From: Actinomycetota bacterium
GTDB taxonomy: Bacteria > Actinomycetota > Thermoleophilia > RBG-16-64-13
Direction of reading: 5' to 3'
Assembly (NCBI GenBank): GCA_018830645.1
Contig: JAHJSA010000052.1
Location: forward strand, 1 to 64,000
Length of the DNA: 64,000 nt
Shown: piece by piece, positions 7,616 through 17,237 of the stretch
Numbering within the stretch: position 1 is the stretch's first letter
How the letters are laid out: each line of letters opens with the position of its first letter
Program-made: the position numbers and the translations under genes
Notes under the pieces: generated by a model
Seen by the model: the letters and a program-made list of their open reading frames with translations, nothing else
Databases searched by the model: none
Told to the model about the DNA's origin: nothing

Positions 7616-9073
7616 ATGAAAGATCTTCGTGACTTCATCAGGTCGCTGCGTGAGCGCGGCGACCTCGCCGTCGTCGACCATCCGGTGGACCCGGTGCTCG
7701 AGATCGCAGAGATCGCCGACCGTGTCGTGAAGGCCGGCGGCCCCGCCTTACTCTTCCGTAACGTCACGGGTTCGACCATGCCCGTGCTCATCAACCAGTT
7801 CGGCGGTCACGAACGCACCCAGTTCGCGCTGCGCACTCCATCGTACGAAGCGCTGGGCAAGCGCATGCTCGATCTCTTCGACCTCGAGATGCCTGAGGGG
7901 ATGCTGGAGAAGGTGAAGGCACTCGGGCGGCTGAAGGACTTGGCGAACTTCGCTCCGAAGATGGTCAAGAAGGGCGCCTGCCAAGAAGTGGTCTTGCGCG
8001 GAGACGACGTGGATCTCGGCATCCTGCCCGTGCTGAAGTGCTGGCCCCTTGACGGAGGCCGCTTCATCACCCTTCCGCTGGTGTACACGCGGGACCCGCG
8101 CAGAGGCGTGCGCAACACCGGCATGTACCGCCTGCAGGTGTACGACCGGAACACCACCGGCATGCACTGGCATCTTCACAAGGACGCCGCCGAGCACTAC
8201 CGTGAGGCCGGGGGCCGCATGGAGGTGGCGGTGGCTATCGGCACCGACCCCGCGGTCACGTACGCGGCCACCGCCCCGCTGCCGGGCATGGTCGACGAGA
8301 TGATGTTCGCCGGTTTCCTGCGTGGCGAGCCGGTTGAGATGGTGAAGTGCGTCAGTGTGGACCTGGAGGTGCCGGCCCATTCCGAGATCGTGCTCGAGGG
8401 CTACGTCGACCCCGACGAGCGGCGCGTCGAGGGTCCCTTCGGCGACCACACCGGGTACTACTCGTTGGCCGACGAGTACCCCGTGTTCCACGTGACCGCC
8501 CTCACCCACCGCACCGACCCCATCTACTCCACGACCATCGTGGGGGCGCCGCCGATGGAAGACTGCTTCATCGCCAAGGCGACCGAGCAGCTCTTCTTGC
8601 CGCTCCTGCGACTCACTCTGCCAGAGGTGGTCGACATGGACCTGCCGATGGAGGGCGTGTTCCACAACTGCGCCATCCTCTCGCTGCGTAAGTCGTACCC
8701 CATGCACGCGCGCAAGATCATGCATGCCGTGTGGGGCACGGGACAACTGCAGTTCACGAAGTTCGTGATCGTGGTCGACGCCGACGTCAACGTGCACGAC
8801 TATGGGCAGGTCGCTTGGCGCGTGTTCAACAACGTGGACCCGAAGCGCGACATGGTGATAACCGAGGGCCCGCTGGACGCCCTCGATCACAGCTCGCCCA
8901 CCGCCTTCTGGGGCGGCAAGGTGGGCATCGACGCCACCCGGAAGACGGCGGCCGAGGGCCACACCCGCGAGTGGCCGCCCGACATCGCCATGAGCGCCAA
9001 CGTGGTGGCCAAGGTGGACGCCATGTGGGCCGAGCTCGGGCTCGGCGACCTGCCGGGCCGGGCCGGTCGCTAG
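7616..9073 (+). CDS. ubiD: UbiD family decarboxylase, probable menaquinone pathway (MqnL-type)
   Basis: A 485-residue UbiD-fold enzyme; such enzymes use prenylated FMN to decarboxylate aromatic or unsaturated acids. The catalytic region reads EGPFGDHTGYY, where the first carboxylate is Glu and the second is Asp rather than the more common Glu. The prFMN and substrate-arginine region is NTGMYRLQVYDRNTTGMHWH. It lies directly upstream of a UbiA-type prenyltransferase and a UbiE methyltransferase. The genome has the futalosine genes mqnE, mqnA and mqnC, so this is best read as the decarboxylase for the 6-naphthoate intermediate. No UbiX flavin prenyltransferase is visible in the window. Confidence 0.85.
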   Translation: MKDLRDFIRSLRERGDLAVVDHPVDPVLEIAEIADRVVKAGGPALLFRNVTGSTMPVLINQFGGHERTQFALRTPSYEALGKRMLDLFDLEMPEGMLEKVKALGRLKDLANFAPKMVKKGACQEVVLRGDDVDLGILPVLKCWPLDGGRFITLPLVYTRDPRRGVRNTGMYRLQVYDRNTTGMHWHLHKDAAEHYREAGGRMEVAVAIGTDPAVTYAATAPLPGMVDEMMFAGFLRGEPVEMVKCVSVDLEVPAHSEIVLEGYVDPDERRVEGPFGDHTGYYSLADEYPVFHVTALTHRTDPIYSTTIVGAPPMEDCFIAKATEQLFLPLLRLTLPEVVDMDLPMEGVFHNCAILSLRKSYPMHARKIMHAVWGTGQLQFTKFVIVVDADVNVHDYGQVAWRVFNNVDPKRDMVITEGPLDALDHSSPTAFWGGKVGIDATRKTAAEGHTREWPPDIAMSANVVAKVDAMWAELGLGDLPGRAGR

Positions 9074-9074
9074 C

Positions 9075-9983
9075 GTGACCGACACGGCGGCGCCGCCGGA
9101 GCCGCGCGGCGGGGGCCGCCTCGGCTCCGCGTTCGAGTACGTGCTCGTCTTCGGACGACTCGTGAAGTTCGAGCACACCATCTTCGCCCTTCCCTTCGCA
9201 TACTCGGCGGCCTTCCTGGCGGAGGTCCGTATCCCCGGATTCTGGGCCATGTTCTGGATCACCGTGGCCATGGTCTCGGCGCGGAGCCTGGCGATGGCTC
9301 TGAATCGGCTCCTCGATGCGCGGATCGACGCCCTGAACCCGCGCACCGCGATACGGGAGTTGCCCGCGGGTCGCATCTCACCCCTCGAAGCTTGGGTCTT
9401 CAGCGTGGTCTCGCTGGTTATGCTGGTCGTCGCGACGTTCAATCTGCCCGTTATCACGCGCTATCTGTGGCCGATCCCCGTGGCCATGTTCGTGGTGTAT
9501 CCGCTGGTGAAGCGGTGGTCGTGGCTCAGCCATCTGTTCCTCGGGGCCACGATCGGCATCGGGCCCGTGGGCGCGTGGGTTGCCGTGACGGGCCAGGTGA
9601 CCTGGCAGCCGTTCGTGCTCGGCGCCGCGGTGGCGACCTGGATCGCCGGTTTCGACGTGATCTACGCGTTCATGGACGTGGAGTTCGATCGGGAGCACGG
9701 GCTGCACTCGATCCCCGCCGACCTCGGACCGGAGGCTGGTCTGTGGGCGACCCGGGTGTTGCACGTGGTGGCGGTCGCTCTTCTGGCGGCGGCCGGATCG
9801 CTCTCGGGCCTGGGGCTCGTGTACTTCGCGGGCGTCGCCGTGTGTGCAGCGCTCCTGCTCTATGAGAACTGGGTCATGCGCGACGCCGACCTCGCCAGGG
9901 TGGGGTTGGCCTTCATGGGTATGAACAGCACCCTATCGGTGGCGTTCTTCGCGTTCGCGACGGTGGCGGTGGTGCTGGCGTGA
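9075..9983 (+). CDS. ubiA: UbiA-family prenyltransferase, probable menaquinone pathway (MqnP-type)
   Basis: A 302-residue integral membrane protein with about eight to nine helices, GTG start just after ubiD. It would attach a polyprenyl chain to the aromatic quinone precursor in the membrane. The first Mg-diphosphate motif is NRLLDARID near residue 77, with Arg in place of the second-position Asp of the NDXXDXXXD consensus. The second is DVIYAFMDVEFDREHG near residue 195. The neighbours UbiD and UbiE give the order decarboxylation, prenylation, methylation. Confidence 0.88.
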   Translation: MTDTAAPPEPRGGGRLGSAFEYVLVFGRLVKFEHTIFALPFAYSAAFLAEVRIPGFWAMFWITVAMVSARSLAMALNRLLDARIDALNPRTAIRELPAGRISPLEAWVFSVVSLVMLVVATFNLPVITRYLWPIPVAMFVVYPLVKRWSWLSHLFLGATIGIGPVGAWVAVTGQVTWQPFVLGAAVATWIAGFDVIYAFMDVEFDREHGLHSIPADLGPEAGLWATRVLHVVAVALLAAAGSLSGLGLVYFAGVAVCAALLLYENWVMRDADLARVGLAFMGMNSTLSVAFFAFATVAVVLA

Positions 9984-10115
9984 CCCGCCGCGACGGTTCA
10001 GGATGAGGGCGCCGCGACTGCCGGGCCGCCCGCGTCTTCTCGGCGGCGGCGGAGGCCGGCGGAGCCGCGTCGGCGGCAGTGGCCGGCGGAGCCGCTTTGG
10101 CGCCGCGACCGCGCG

Positions 10116-10826
10116 ATGACCCCGGTGGACGCCACCCCGGAACCGCGTCGCATCGAGGCGATGTTCGACTCGATCGCCGGGCGCTACGACCTGCTGAACT
10201 CTCTCATGACGGCGGGCCTCCATCATCGGTGGCGCGAGCTCGGGGTACTGCTGGCGGGGGTGGGCCCCGGCGACTCCGCTCTCGACGTGGCGTGCGGCAC
10301 CGGAGATTTCTCGTTCGCCCTGCGCCGTGCTGTGGGGCGGGAGGGCCGAGTCGTGGGTCTCGACTTCTCCGACGAGATGCTGGCCATCGCGCGCGGGAAG
10401 AGTGGGCGGAACCAACTCTGGGTGGACTTCGTGCGCGGCGACCTCCTCGACCTCCCCTACGCCGACGGTGAGTTCGACGCCTGCACCGTGGGGTTCGGCA
10501 TTCGCAACGTACCGGACATCGAGCGGGCGTTCTCGGAGATGGGACGCGTGTGCCGGCCGGGCGGACGTGTGGTGTGTCTCGAGATCACCCGGCCGCAGAT
10601 CATCGGGTTCCGCGAGTTCTTCGGCCTCTGGTTCGACCGTGTGGTCCCGCTGTTGGGGCGCGTCACCGCCGGCGACGATTTCGCCTACAGCTATCTGCCC
10701 GCTTCCGTGCGCCGCTTCCCCGACCCGGCCGCTTTGCGGGAGGTTATGCGCACCGCGGGGTTGGTGAACCCGAGATACGAGATCCTGGCCGGGGGCATCA
10801 TCGCCCTGCACCACGCTTCGGTGTAG
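10116..10826 (+). CDS. ubiE: Demethylmenaquinone methyltransferase (UbiE/MenG)
   Basis: A 236-residue class I SAM-dependent methyltransferase. SAM-binding motif I is ALDVACGTGDFSFAL near residue 55. The UbiE signatures FDSIAGRYDLLNSLMTAG near residue 10 and NVPDIERAFSEMGRVCRPGGRVVCLEI near residue 132 are both present in typical form (RNVPDIERAF). It performs the last methylation of menaquinone. The ATG lies 130 bases after ubiA, separated by GC-rich low-complexity sequence with a repeated GCCGGCGGAGCCG unit, so expression may be partly independent. Confidence 0.93.
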   Translation: MTPVDATPEPRRIEAMFDSIAGRYDLLNSLMTAGLHHRWRELGVLLAGVGPGDSALDVACGTGDFSFALRRAVGREGRVVGLDFSDEMLAIARGKSGRNQLWVDFVRGDLLDLPYADGEFDACTVGFGIRNVPDIERAFSEMGRVCRPGGRVVCLEITRPQIIGFREFFGLWFDRVVPLLGRVTAGDDFAYSYLPASVRRFPDPAALREVMRTAGLVNPRYEILAGGIIALHHASV

Positions 10827-10889
10827 TAGGGCCCGCGGGGGGACCCTTGGACGGGGCGCCTGGCGGACTGTCCGAGGAGGCGCCGCCGG

Positions 10890-11696
10890 ATGCGTCGACC
10901 GGCCGTGTCTCCCGCCAAGCTGTCTGAGTCAGCCGGACAGAGTCGCCGGCCGGCTCCGGCCAGACCGCGGTTCACTCTCGACCAGATCCTCTTCTCCGGT
11001 CTCTTTCCGCGCATACACGACCAGAGTCTTGAACCCGCGGCGCGGCTCGATGGATACCTGCGTACCTACGTGGAGCGGGACGTACGGAGTCTGGGCGGAG
11101 TCGGTGATCTTGACTCGTTCACCCGTTTCCTCGGGCTCTGCGCCGCCCGCTCTGGGCAGTTGGTCAATCTCTCTTCGCTGGGCTCGGAGGCCGGCGTCAC
11201 GCACACAACAGCCAAACGGTGGCTGTCGGTGCTGCGCGCGGGCTACGTCCTCGATCTGGTGCAGCCCCACCACGCCAACTTCTCGAAGCGCCTCGTGAAG
11301 ACCCCGAAGATGTTCTTTCTCGATCCGGGCCTCCTGTGCCATCTCCTTGGTGTGCGTGGACCAGGCGAGATACACCGACACCCGTTGCGTGGTGCGCTGG
11401 TTGAGACGTTGGTGTACAGCGAGCTGCGGAAGGTCTTCCTTCATCACGGAGAGCGCGCGCCCCTCTTCTTCTGGCGAGATAGCCATGGCCGTGAAGTCGA
11501 CTTCGTGGTGGATCTCGGGTTGCGCCGAGTAGTCATCGAAGTCGAGGCGGGGGAGACCATCGCACGCGACGCCTTCCGCGCGCTCGACTTCTACAGGGGC
11601 CTGTCGGGGGAAGCGGGAGGCATCCTTGTCTACGGTGGGGACGACTCGTATTCTCGCGGCGGTCACGCGGTGCGACCTTGGTGGGCCGTATCGTAG
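10890..11696 (+). pseudogene. 5'-truncated AAA/DUF4143 ATPase remnant
   Basis: The frame codes for a clear DUF4143-type C-terminal half: YVERDVRSLGGVGDL, then SGQLVNLSSLGSEAGVTHTTAKRWLSVL (a winged-helix segment), KMFFLDPGLLCHLLGV, and a nuclease-like ending FFWRDSHGREVDFVVD. Full-length relatives are about 400 residues and begin with a Walker-type ATPase domain of about 170 residues. Here no Walker A or B motif exists; homology starts near 10967 after about 25 unrelated residues. The promoter and ATPase domain are gone, so this is a decay product at the edge of the accessory region. Confidence 0.75.
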
Positions 11697-11712
11697 TCGG
11701 AGGCCCGGGGGT

Positions 11713-12120
11713 TCAGCCGATCACCACCAGGTCGAGCCCGGGGATGTCTCCGAAGTCCACCCTATCTCTGGTGAGCAGGCGGTAGCCGTGCTGGATCGCC
11801 TGGCTTGCCAGCCATATGTCTTGCACTCGATAGCGATGTTGACGCCCCGCCCGTCGGATCTCGGCAGCCAGTGTGCCGAACACCTCACCCGTGACCCCGT
11901 CGATCGGGACAAGGGGCCGGCTCTGGAGTCGGCGTAGGCCGGCCAGTCTTTGCTGTCGTATGCCGGGATCGGCAGCAGTCTCCGCGCCGAATCTTAGTTC
12001 TGCGATGGTCACGGGTGAGAGGAACACCGGTTCGTCACGGGTGAAGGCGGCGACATCGCCCGGAGCCAGGACTCCTCTCTCGACATCGATCCACACACAG
12101 GTATCGATCAGGAAGCCCAT
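11713..12120 (-). CDS. vapC: VapC-type PIN-domain toxin
   Basis: A 135-residue PIN-domain ribonuclease. Acidic catalytic positions are visible: Asp6 in LIDTCVWID, Glu in TIAELRFGAE near residue 42, Asp in VQDIWLASQA near residue 100, and Asp in LLTRDRVDF near residue 118. It overlaps the upstream antitoxin gene by 13 bases, the usual toxin-after-antitoxin arrangement. It converges on the DUF4143 remnant. Confidence 0.92.
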   Translation of the reverse strand: MGFLIDTCVWIDVERGVLAPGDVAAFTRDEPVFLSPVTIAELRFGAETAADPGIRQQRLAGLRRLQSRPLVPIDGVTGEVFGTLAAEIRRAGRQHRYRVQDIWLASQAIQHGYRLLTRDRVDFGDIPGLDLVVIG

Positions 12121-12380
12121 GGGTCACGCAGTTCGTCGTCGAGGGCTCCGGTTCCAGGGAGGTCCCGGCTGTCGGCGAGCCAACCTGCTCCCGCTTCCGC
12201 GGGCAGCGTACGGTAGAGGTCGGCCATCGCTTCGAGGGCGGTTTGGTGGCCCGGCCCGGGGAGGATCCGGGCCACTTGGCGATGGTTGCGTACCACGATG
12301 ATCTCTTCGCCCTCGATGGCAAGCCGATCGAGGACTTCCCGCAGGTTTCGAGCCAGCTCGGTGGCGGTGATGGTTCGCAT
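12108..12380 (-). CDS. Phd/YefM-like antitoxin of the VapC pair
   Basis: A 90-residue protein starting MRTITATELARNLREVLDRL; 16 further residues upstream are open but lack family character. The N-terminal half resembles the Phd/YefM DNA-binding fold (EEIIVVRNHRQVARILPG), and the acidic C-terminus ending DDELRDPWAS would neutralise VapC. Antitoxin and toxin genes overlap, which suggests translational coupling and autoregulation. Confidence 0.85.
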   Translation of the reverse strand: MRTITATELARNLREVLDRLAIEGEEIIVVRNHRQVARILPGPGHQTALEAMADLYRTLPAEAGAGWLADSRDLPGTGALDDELRDPWAS

Positions 12381-12417
12381 GTCCTGCCTCGGTATGCGGA
12401 AAATCTGCTGTGCTCTG

Positions 12418-12423
12418 ATTATA
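12418..12423 (-). promoter_or_regulatory. Consensus -10 box of the antitoxin-vapC operon
   Basis: On the minus strand a perfect TATAAT lies 38 bases before the antitoxin ATG. No good -35 is seen at 16-18 bases. The surrounding sequence is unusually A+T-rich for this window. Confidence 0.4.
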
Positions 12424-12474
12424 CACATAGGGCTTTGACAGGGTGGCTACCGGCGCCGCCGGCGGTCGCACAAG

Positions 12475-12502
12475 ACACGGGGCTCCTCGCGGAGCCCCGT
12501 GT
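12475..12502. terminator. Strong stem-loop at the end of the secreted-protein gene
   Basis: A perfect 12-bp inverted repeat (ACACGGGGCTCC at 12475-12486 and its complement at 12491-12502) with a 4-base loop, 26 bases past the stop of the minus-strand gene at 12529. There is no long T-run on either side, so termination may be Rho-assisted or the hairpin may only protect mRNA ends. Confidence 0.55.
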
Positions 12503-12528
12503 GGGTACGACTTCATGAAAGTGAAGGG

Positions 12529-13257
12529 CTAGCCTTCAAACCACATGCCCTTCATGTGACCTGAACTCTTGCTGTTGTAGAGGGCACCGTAGTCGAACGA
12601 CCCATCGAAGTAGACGGTGCCGTCGGTGCCGACAATAGAGCCGACTGCCGTGGCCTGCCTGTTCTGGTAGTTCGAGCGGTCGATGTAGAAGAAGCCGTCC
12701 GTGCGGGTCTTGGACATGAACGAGCTGCGGGACAGTGGTCCGAGTCCAGTCCAGTCGACGTTTACAGTGACCATGGTTTCGAACACTCTATCCGGCTCTG
12801 GAGAGACCCACTCATCGGGGGAGCCGGGAACCGGCTCGCCCTCCCAAGGCATCTCGTCGTACCAGACGGCGATCTGCGCTGGAGTCTGGAACGATAGACG
12901 CGCCGACATGAGCTTGTTGTCGGCGGTGAAGGTCGCGGGCGCCTCCTGCACCGTCATCAGCCGGTACGTCTCGCGCCGAGTAGCGGTCGCCGGGAGGTAC
13001 TTCTCCTTGTAGAAGAAGCCGAAGGTGCCCCTGACCCTCTCCGGCTTCGCGGTGGAGCCGACCGTCTTGCTGTTGAGCGTCCCGCCCCAGATCCAGAGGC
13101 CTTCATACCCGCCGTTGCGGAACTCGACCCAGGTGCCGGCATCGGCGTTCCTTCCCGAGAACGAGTACGTCGTGGTGTCGGCTGCGTGGGCGATCGCCGG
13201 CGCCATCAGCGCGAGCGCAAGCAGTGCAGCCACCAGTAGGGTGATCCGACGTGACAT
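12529..13257 (-). CDS. Secreted protein of unknown function
   Basis: A 242-residue protein with a clear Sec signal peptide (MSRRITLLVAALLALALM, cleavage probably after AHA near residue 25). The start is set by GAGGAGGGGCACC just before the ATG. The mature part is rich in aromatic residues and beta-type sequence (TYSFSGRNADAGTWVEFRNG, FFYKEKYLP, DGTVYFDGSFDYGALYN) and has no cysteines or enzymatic motif that I recognise. It may be an extracellular beta-sandwich protein. It is a single-gene unit, closed by the hairpin at 12475-12502. Confidence 0.8.
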   Translation of the reverse strand: MSRRITLLVAALLALALMAPAIAHAADTTTYSFSGRNADAGTWVEFRNGGYEGLWIWGGTLNSKTVGSTAKPERVRGTFGFFYKEKYLPATATRRETYRLMTVQEAPATFTADNKLMSARLSFQTPAQIAVWYDEMPWEGEPVPGSPDEWVSPEPDRVFETMVTVNVDWTGLGPLSRSSFMSKTRTDGFFYIDRSNYQNRQATAVGSIVGTDGTVYFDGSFDYGALYNSKSSGHMKGMWFEG

Positions 13258-13523
13258 GGTGCCCCTCCTCTCTCCTCCGAGATGCCTTCGGGCGAAGCGA
13301 TCGCCTCGCCAGATGAAGGCTTGGACGCAACGACGGAACGCGTTGTTCCCATCCTGGCTCCCCCGGCAAGCGGAGGTCGCCGGGGGATCGGGCACCCGCT
13401 CGAAGTCGGGCTCCCCACACCCCTGCCGCCACTCCTGGTGGTAGACTTCACCTCGGCCAGGACGCCACCTCACCACGCGACTCCATGGCCGCCCTCGAGG
13501 CCAAGAACGACAAGGAGGCACGG

Positions 13524-14576
13524 GTGAGCAATGCCAAGAAGGGCCGGAAGGGTGGGAAGGGCGGCGGTCGGCCGGGAGCGGCGGGACGACCTGAGTCGGG
13601 CCCAGGAAGCGCTCCACCGGCGGCCGGAGCATCTGCTCCAACCTTCAGCGTGATCTACTCCGACCCGTTGGAGCCGACCCCGGCAGAGCAGGTGCTGTTC
13701 GATCTGCATCAGATGAGGGGTGACCGGGAGTTCGAGAGCCTCGACGAAGTCAATGAGTTTCTTGCGGCCGCCACTCGGCCGGGACACCCGATTCCTCGGC
13801 CGGAGCCCACCACGCCCTTGGTCCGCGCTCAGCAGTTGGCCTATGATGCCTTCGCCGCCACCGGTCCGACCCGCCTCGAGCTTGCCCGCCGGGCGCTCGA
13901 TATCAGCCCCGACTGTGCCGACGCCCTCATCCTGCTCGCCCACGAGTCGGCGAGCGACTTCAAAGGCCAGATCGAACTCTTGGGCCAAGCCGTCGACGCC
14001 GGGGAGAGGGCGCTCGGCGGCCCCGACGCGGTGATGGATCTTGCCCCGGAGGCATGGGCTCACCTGGAGGCCCGGCCCTATCTGCGGGCGCTGTTCGGCT
14101 ACGCCCTCATGCAGTGGGAGCGCGGGGCCCGCCTGGCCGCCGTGCATCACCTTCTCCACATTCTCGACCTGAACGCGAACGACAATCAGGGTGTACGCTA
14201 CGATCTGCTGGCGTGGCTGCTCGATATGGGAGACATCGTCGTGGCCCGGAGTCTGTTGACGAGATACAAGAAGGACCGTGACCCGATCTGGCTATGGGGC
14301 GACGCCCTCCTCACCTTCAAGGAGCAGGGCGACGATCGTACGGCGCGTACCCGGTTGACGAAGGCGTTGAAGGCCAACCGCATCTTCGCCGAGTATCTCA
14401 CCGGCCGGCGCAAGCCCCCGGAGGACCTGGCTGAAATGGACGAGCCCGGCGAGATGGGCGAGGCCTTTGAGCTGGTGGGGATGATGGGCCGGGCGTGGAT
14501 GAACGACCCCCTGGCGGTCGACTGGCTCGACGGGCGCATGGACGCACCCATGGCGCGGAAGAGGCGCGTGGAGTGA
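13524..14576 (+). CDS. TPR-like cytoplasmic protein
   Basis: The GTG at 13524 is preceded by AAGGAGG at a good distance, which favours it over the ATG at 13485; the product is about 350 residues. The first 35 residues are a Lys/Gly/Pro-rich disordered tail. The rest is helical with tetratricopeptide-like pairs (RLELARRALDISPDCADALILLAHE, AAVHHLLHILDLNANDNQGVRY). The pattern resembles a widespread bacterial family described only as TPR or ST7-like. A scaffolding role is possible; no catalytic motif is seen. Confidence 0.72.
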   Translation: MSNAKKGRKGGKGGGRPGAAGRPESGPGSAPPAAGASAPTFSVIYSDPLEPTPAEQVLFDLHQMRGDREFESLDEVNEFLAAATRPGHPIPRPEPTTPLVRAQQLAYDAFAATGPTRLELARRALDISPDCADALILLAHESASDFKGQIELLGQAVDAGERALGGPDAVMDLAPEAWAHLEARPYLRALFGYALMQWERGARLAAVHHLLHILDLNANDNQGVRYDLLAWLLDMGDIVVARSLLTRYKKDRDPIWLWGDALLTFKEQGDDRTARTRLTKALKANRIFAEYLTGRRKPPEDLAEMDEPGEMGEAFELVGMMGRAWMNDPLAVDWLDGRMDAPMARKRRVE

Positions 14577-14687
14577 GGCGGCGCGTGGAGTGAGGCAGAG
14601 GAGCCGCCGCGGCCGTTACGCGGCGCGGGCGGGGTGGGCCAGGCCGTGTCGTAGCGGTCGTCCGCAGGCCGGTGTATGGTGAGTGCC

Positions 14688-17228
14688 ATGGCAGCCAAAG
14701 AAGCGACCGCGAGGATCAAGATCAACAAGCTGCTCGAGGCGGCCGGCTGGCGCTTCTTCCCGGAAGGCGGTGAGCCGGCGAACATCCGTCTCGAGCTCAC
14801 CGCCACGATCAAGTCATCAGACCTGGATGCGCTTGGCGAGAACTTCGAGACGAGCGCCACGGGTTTCGTAGACTTTCTCCTCCTGGACGCCAAGGGATTC
14901 CCTCTGATCGTCTTGGAGGCGAAATCGGAGGACAAGAACCCGCTGGTTGGCAAGGAACAGGCCCGAAAGTACGCGCGTTCGCAGAACTGCCGCTTCGTCA
15001 TTCTCTCCAACGGCAACCTGCACTACTTCTGGGATCTGGAGCGGGGGAACCCTCACATCGTCTCCTCCTTCCCGACTCCGGACTCGGTCATCGGCTACCA
15101 GAAGGTCGCTCCCAACCCCGATCGCCTCATCAACGAGCAGGTGGGCGACGACTACATCGTGCTGACTCAGCGCCCGAACTATCAGTCCGAAGCGGCCTGG
15201 CGGAATGAGGCGGAGCGCCCCGGCTACATCCACAGCAACAAGCTGCGCTTCCTGCGGCCGTATCAACTGAATGCCATCCACGCCTTGCAGCGGGCGGTGA
15301 AAGACGGGAAGGATCGCTTCCTGTTCGAGATGGCCACCGGCACCGGCAAGACCCTCACCGCTGCCGCCGTCATCAAGCTGTTTCTCCGTTCCGGCAATGC
15401 CCGGCGGGTGCTGTTCCTGGTTGACCGCCTCGAACTTGAGGACCAGGCGAAGAAAGCCTTCGTTGCACTCTTGTCCGCCGATTTCCACACCGTGATCTAC
15501 AAGGAGAACCGGGACGACTGGCGGCGCGCTGAGATCGTAGTCTCGACGGTGCAGTCGCTCCTGGTCGGCAACAAGTACCAGGGGCTCTTCTCGCCCACCG
15601 ACTTCGACCTGGTGATCTCCGACGAAGCCCACCGCTCCATCGGCGGCAACGCCCGCGCCGTGTTCGACTACTTCATCGGATACAAGCTGGGCCTCACGGC
15701 CACGCCTCGCGACTATTTGCGCAGGTTCGACAAGACGAGCCGCTCCACCCGTGATCCGCGCGAGCTCGAGCGGCGGCTCCTGCTGGACACCTACCGCACC
15801 TTCGGCTGCGAGAACAGCTGGCCCACGTTCCGGTACTCCCTGCTGGACGGCGTGAAAGAGGGCTACCTGATCAACCCGACGGTGGTGGACGCGCGCACCG
15901 GAATCACGACAGAGCTGCTGTCCGAGGAAGGTTTCGTCGTTTCGTTCACCGACGACGAGGGGGAAGAGCGCGAGGAGGCGTTCAAGCAGCGGCAGTTCGA
16001 GAAGCGGTTCTTCGCCGACTCCACGAACCTGCTCTTCTGCAAGACATTCTTCGAGCATGCGCTGCGTGATCCCGTGAGCGGCGAGTTCGGCAAGTCGATC
16101 ATCTTCGCGGTCAGTCAGAACCACGCCGCCAAGCTGGCCCAGATCCTCAACCAGATGGCCGACCGCGTGTTCCCCGGGAAGTACCAGTCGGACTTCGCGG
16201 TGCAGGTGACCTCTCAGATTCCCGACGCCCAGCAGTTCACCATCAACTTCTCCAACAACAACCTTCTTGGCTCGAGCGACTTCTTGCCCGGCTACAAGAC
16301 CAGCAAGGCGCGCGTCTGCGTGACGGTCGGCATGATGACGACGGGCTATGACTGCACCGACATCCTCAACCTGGGTCTGTTCCGCCCCATCTTCTCGCCC
16401 ACGGACTTCGTGCAGATCAAGGGGCGCGGCACCCGAACGCACGACTTTCTCGACCAACTCTTCGACGACGGCCTCAAGGACGGTGTGCTGCAGCCGCGGA
16501 AGGTCACCTACAAGCTTTTCGACTTCTTCGCCAACTGTGAGTACTTCGAGGAGGGCTACAACTACGACGAAGTGCTGAAGCTGCCCCGGCTAACGGGCAG
16601 GGGCGGTGACGATAGCCCAGACGATGGCCCGGATGACATTGACGGCGCCTACGAGCATCCCGGCGAGGACGTCCTCTCCACGCTGCATGAGGAGATAATC
16701 GGCTACGAAGGCATGAAGATCGACCGCATGTTCTTCGAGAAGTTCGAGGACGCCGTGCGCGAGAATGAGACCATCGCCGCCGCCGTCGAGGCCGGGCAGT
16801 GGGATCACGTGATCGACTATGTCAACCGCGAGGTCTTCGACAAGCCGGAGGAGTACTACACACTCGACAAGCTGCGCAAAGCGGCCACCGTCGACCGTCG
16901 TCTCACGCTGCGCGAGATCCTCGAGAAGGTCTTCGGTCTCATCCCCCGCTTCAAGTCCAGGGATGAACTGCTCGAGGAGGAGTTCGCCAAGTTCGTCGCC
17001 GACTACAAGCCCGAGGAGGCCGCAGCCATCCCGGCCATCAAGACCTACTTTAAGGCCTACATCACCAGTGACCAGGTGCGCCATATAATCGAGAGCAGGC
17101 AGTTCACCGACCTGGCCACCAATCCGCTGTTCTCCACGCGCGATTTCCGGGCGGTGCCGCCGAAATATCGCACCATCGTCCCGGAGTACGTCAAGGACTA
17201 CGTCTCCTTGAACCAGTTCGCCGCGTAG
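14688..17228 (+). CDS. hsdR: Type I restriction enzyme R subunit (HsdR)
   Basis: A protein of about 846 residues that couples ATP-driven DNA translocation to cleavage. The N-terminal nuclease domain contains DFLLLDAKGFPLIVLEAKSE with the PD-(D/E)XK-like E-A-K core near residue 80. Helicase motif I is ATGTGKT near residue 215 and motif II is DEAH near residue 310. A later motif includes GMMTTGYDCTDILNLGLFRP and QIKGRGTR, and the C-terminus resembles the EcoEI R_C domain. The GGTGAG before ATG 14688 decides the start. KilA-N and methylase genes follow in the same direction. Without an intact specificity gene, activity of the complex is doubtful. Confidence 0.93.
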   Translation: MAAKEATARIKINKLLEAAGWRFFPEGGEPANIRLELTATIKSSDLDALGENFETSATGFVDFLLLDAKGFPLIVLEAKSEDKNPLVGKEQARKYARSQNCRFVILSNGNLHYFWDLERGNPHIVSSFPTPDSVIGYQKVAPNPDRLINEQVGDDYIVLTQRPNYQSEAAWRNEAERPGYIHSNKLRFLRPYQLNAIHALQRAVKDGKDRFLFEMATGTGKTLTAAAVIKLFLRSGNARRVLFLVDRLELEDQAKKAFVALLSADFHTVIYKENRDDWRRAEIVVSTVQSLLVGNKYQGLFSPTDFDLVISDEAHRSIGGNARAVFDYFIGYKLGLTATPRDYLRRFDKTSRSTRDPRELERRLLLDTYRTFGCENSWPTFRYSLLDGVKEGYLINPTVVDARTGITTELLSEEGFVVSFTDDEGEEREEAFKQRQFEKRFFADSTNLLFCKTFFEHALRDPVSGEFGKSIIFAVSQNHAAKLAQILNQMADRVFPGKYQSDFAVQVTSQIPDAQQFTINFSNNNLLGSSDFLPGYKTSKARVCVTVGMMTTGYDCTDILNLGLFRPIFSPTDFVQIKGRGTRTHDFLDQLFDDGLKDGVLQPRKVTYKLFDFFANCEYFEEGYNYDEVLKLPRLTGRGGDDSPDDGPDDIDGAYEHPGEDVLSTLHEEIIGYEGMKIDRMFFEKFEDAVRENETIAAAVEAGQWDHVIDYVNREVFDKPEEYYTLDKLRKAATVDRRLTLREILEKVFGLIPRFKSRDELLEEEFAKFVADYKPEEAAAIPAIKTYFKAYITSDQVRHIIESRQFTDLATNPLFSTRDFRAVPPKYRTIVPEYVKDYVSLNQFAA

Positions 17229-17237
17229 GAGGAAGAT

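Noticed and set aside
7748-9457. Long minus-strand open frame of 569 codons
   Set aside because: Antisense to ubiD and ubiA, which have clear family motifs; the frame has no recognisable domain.
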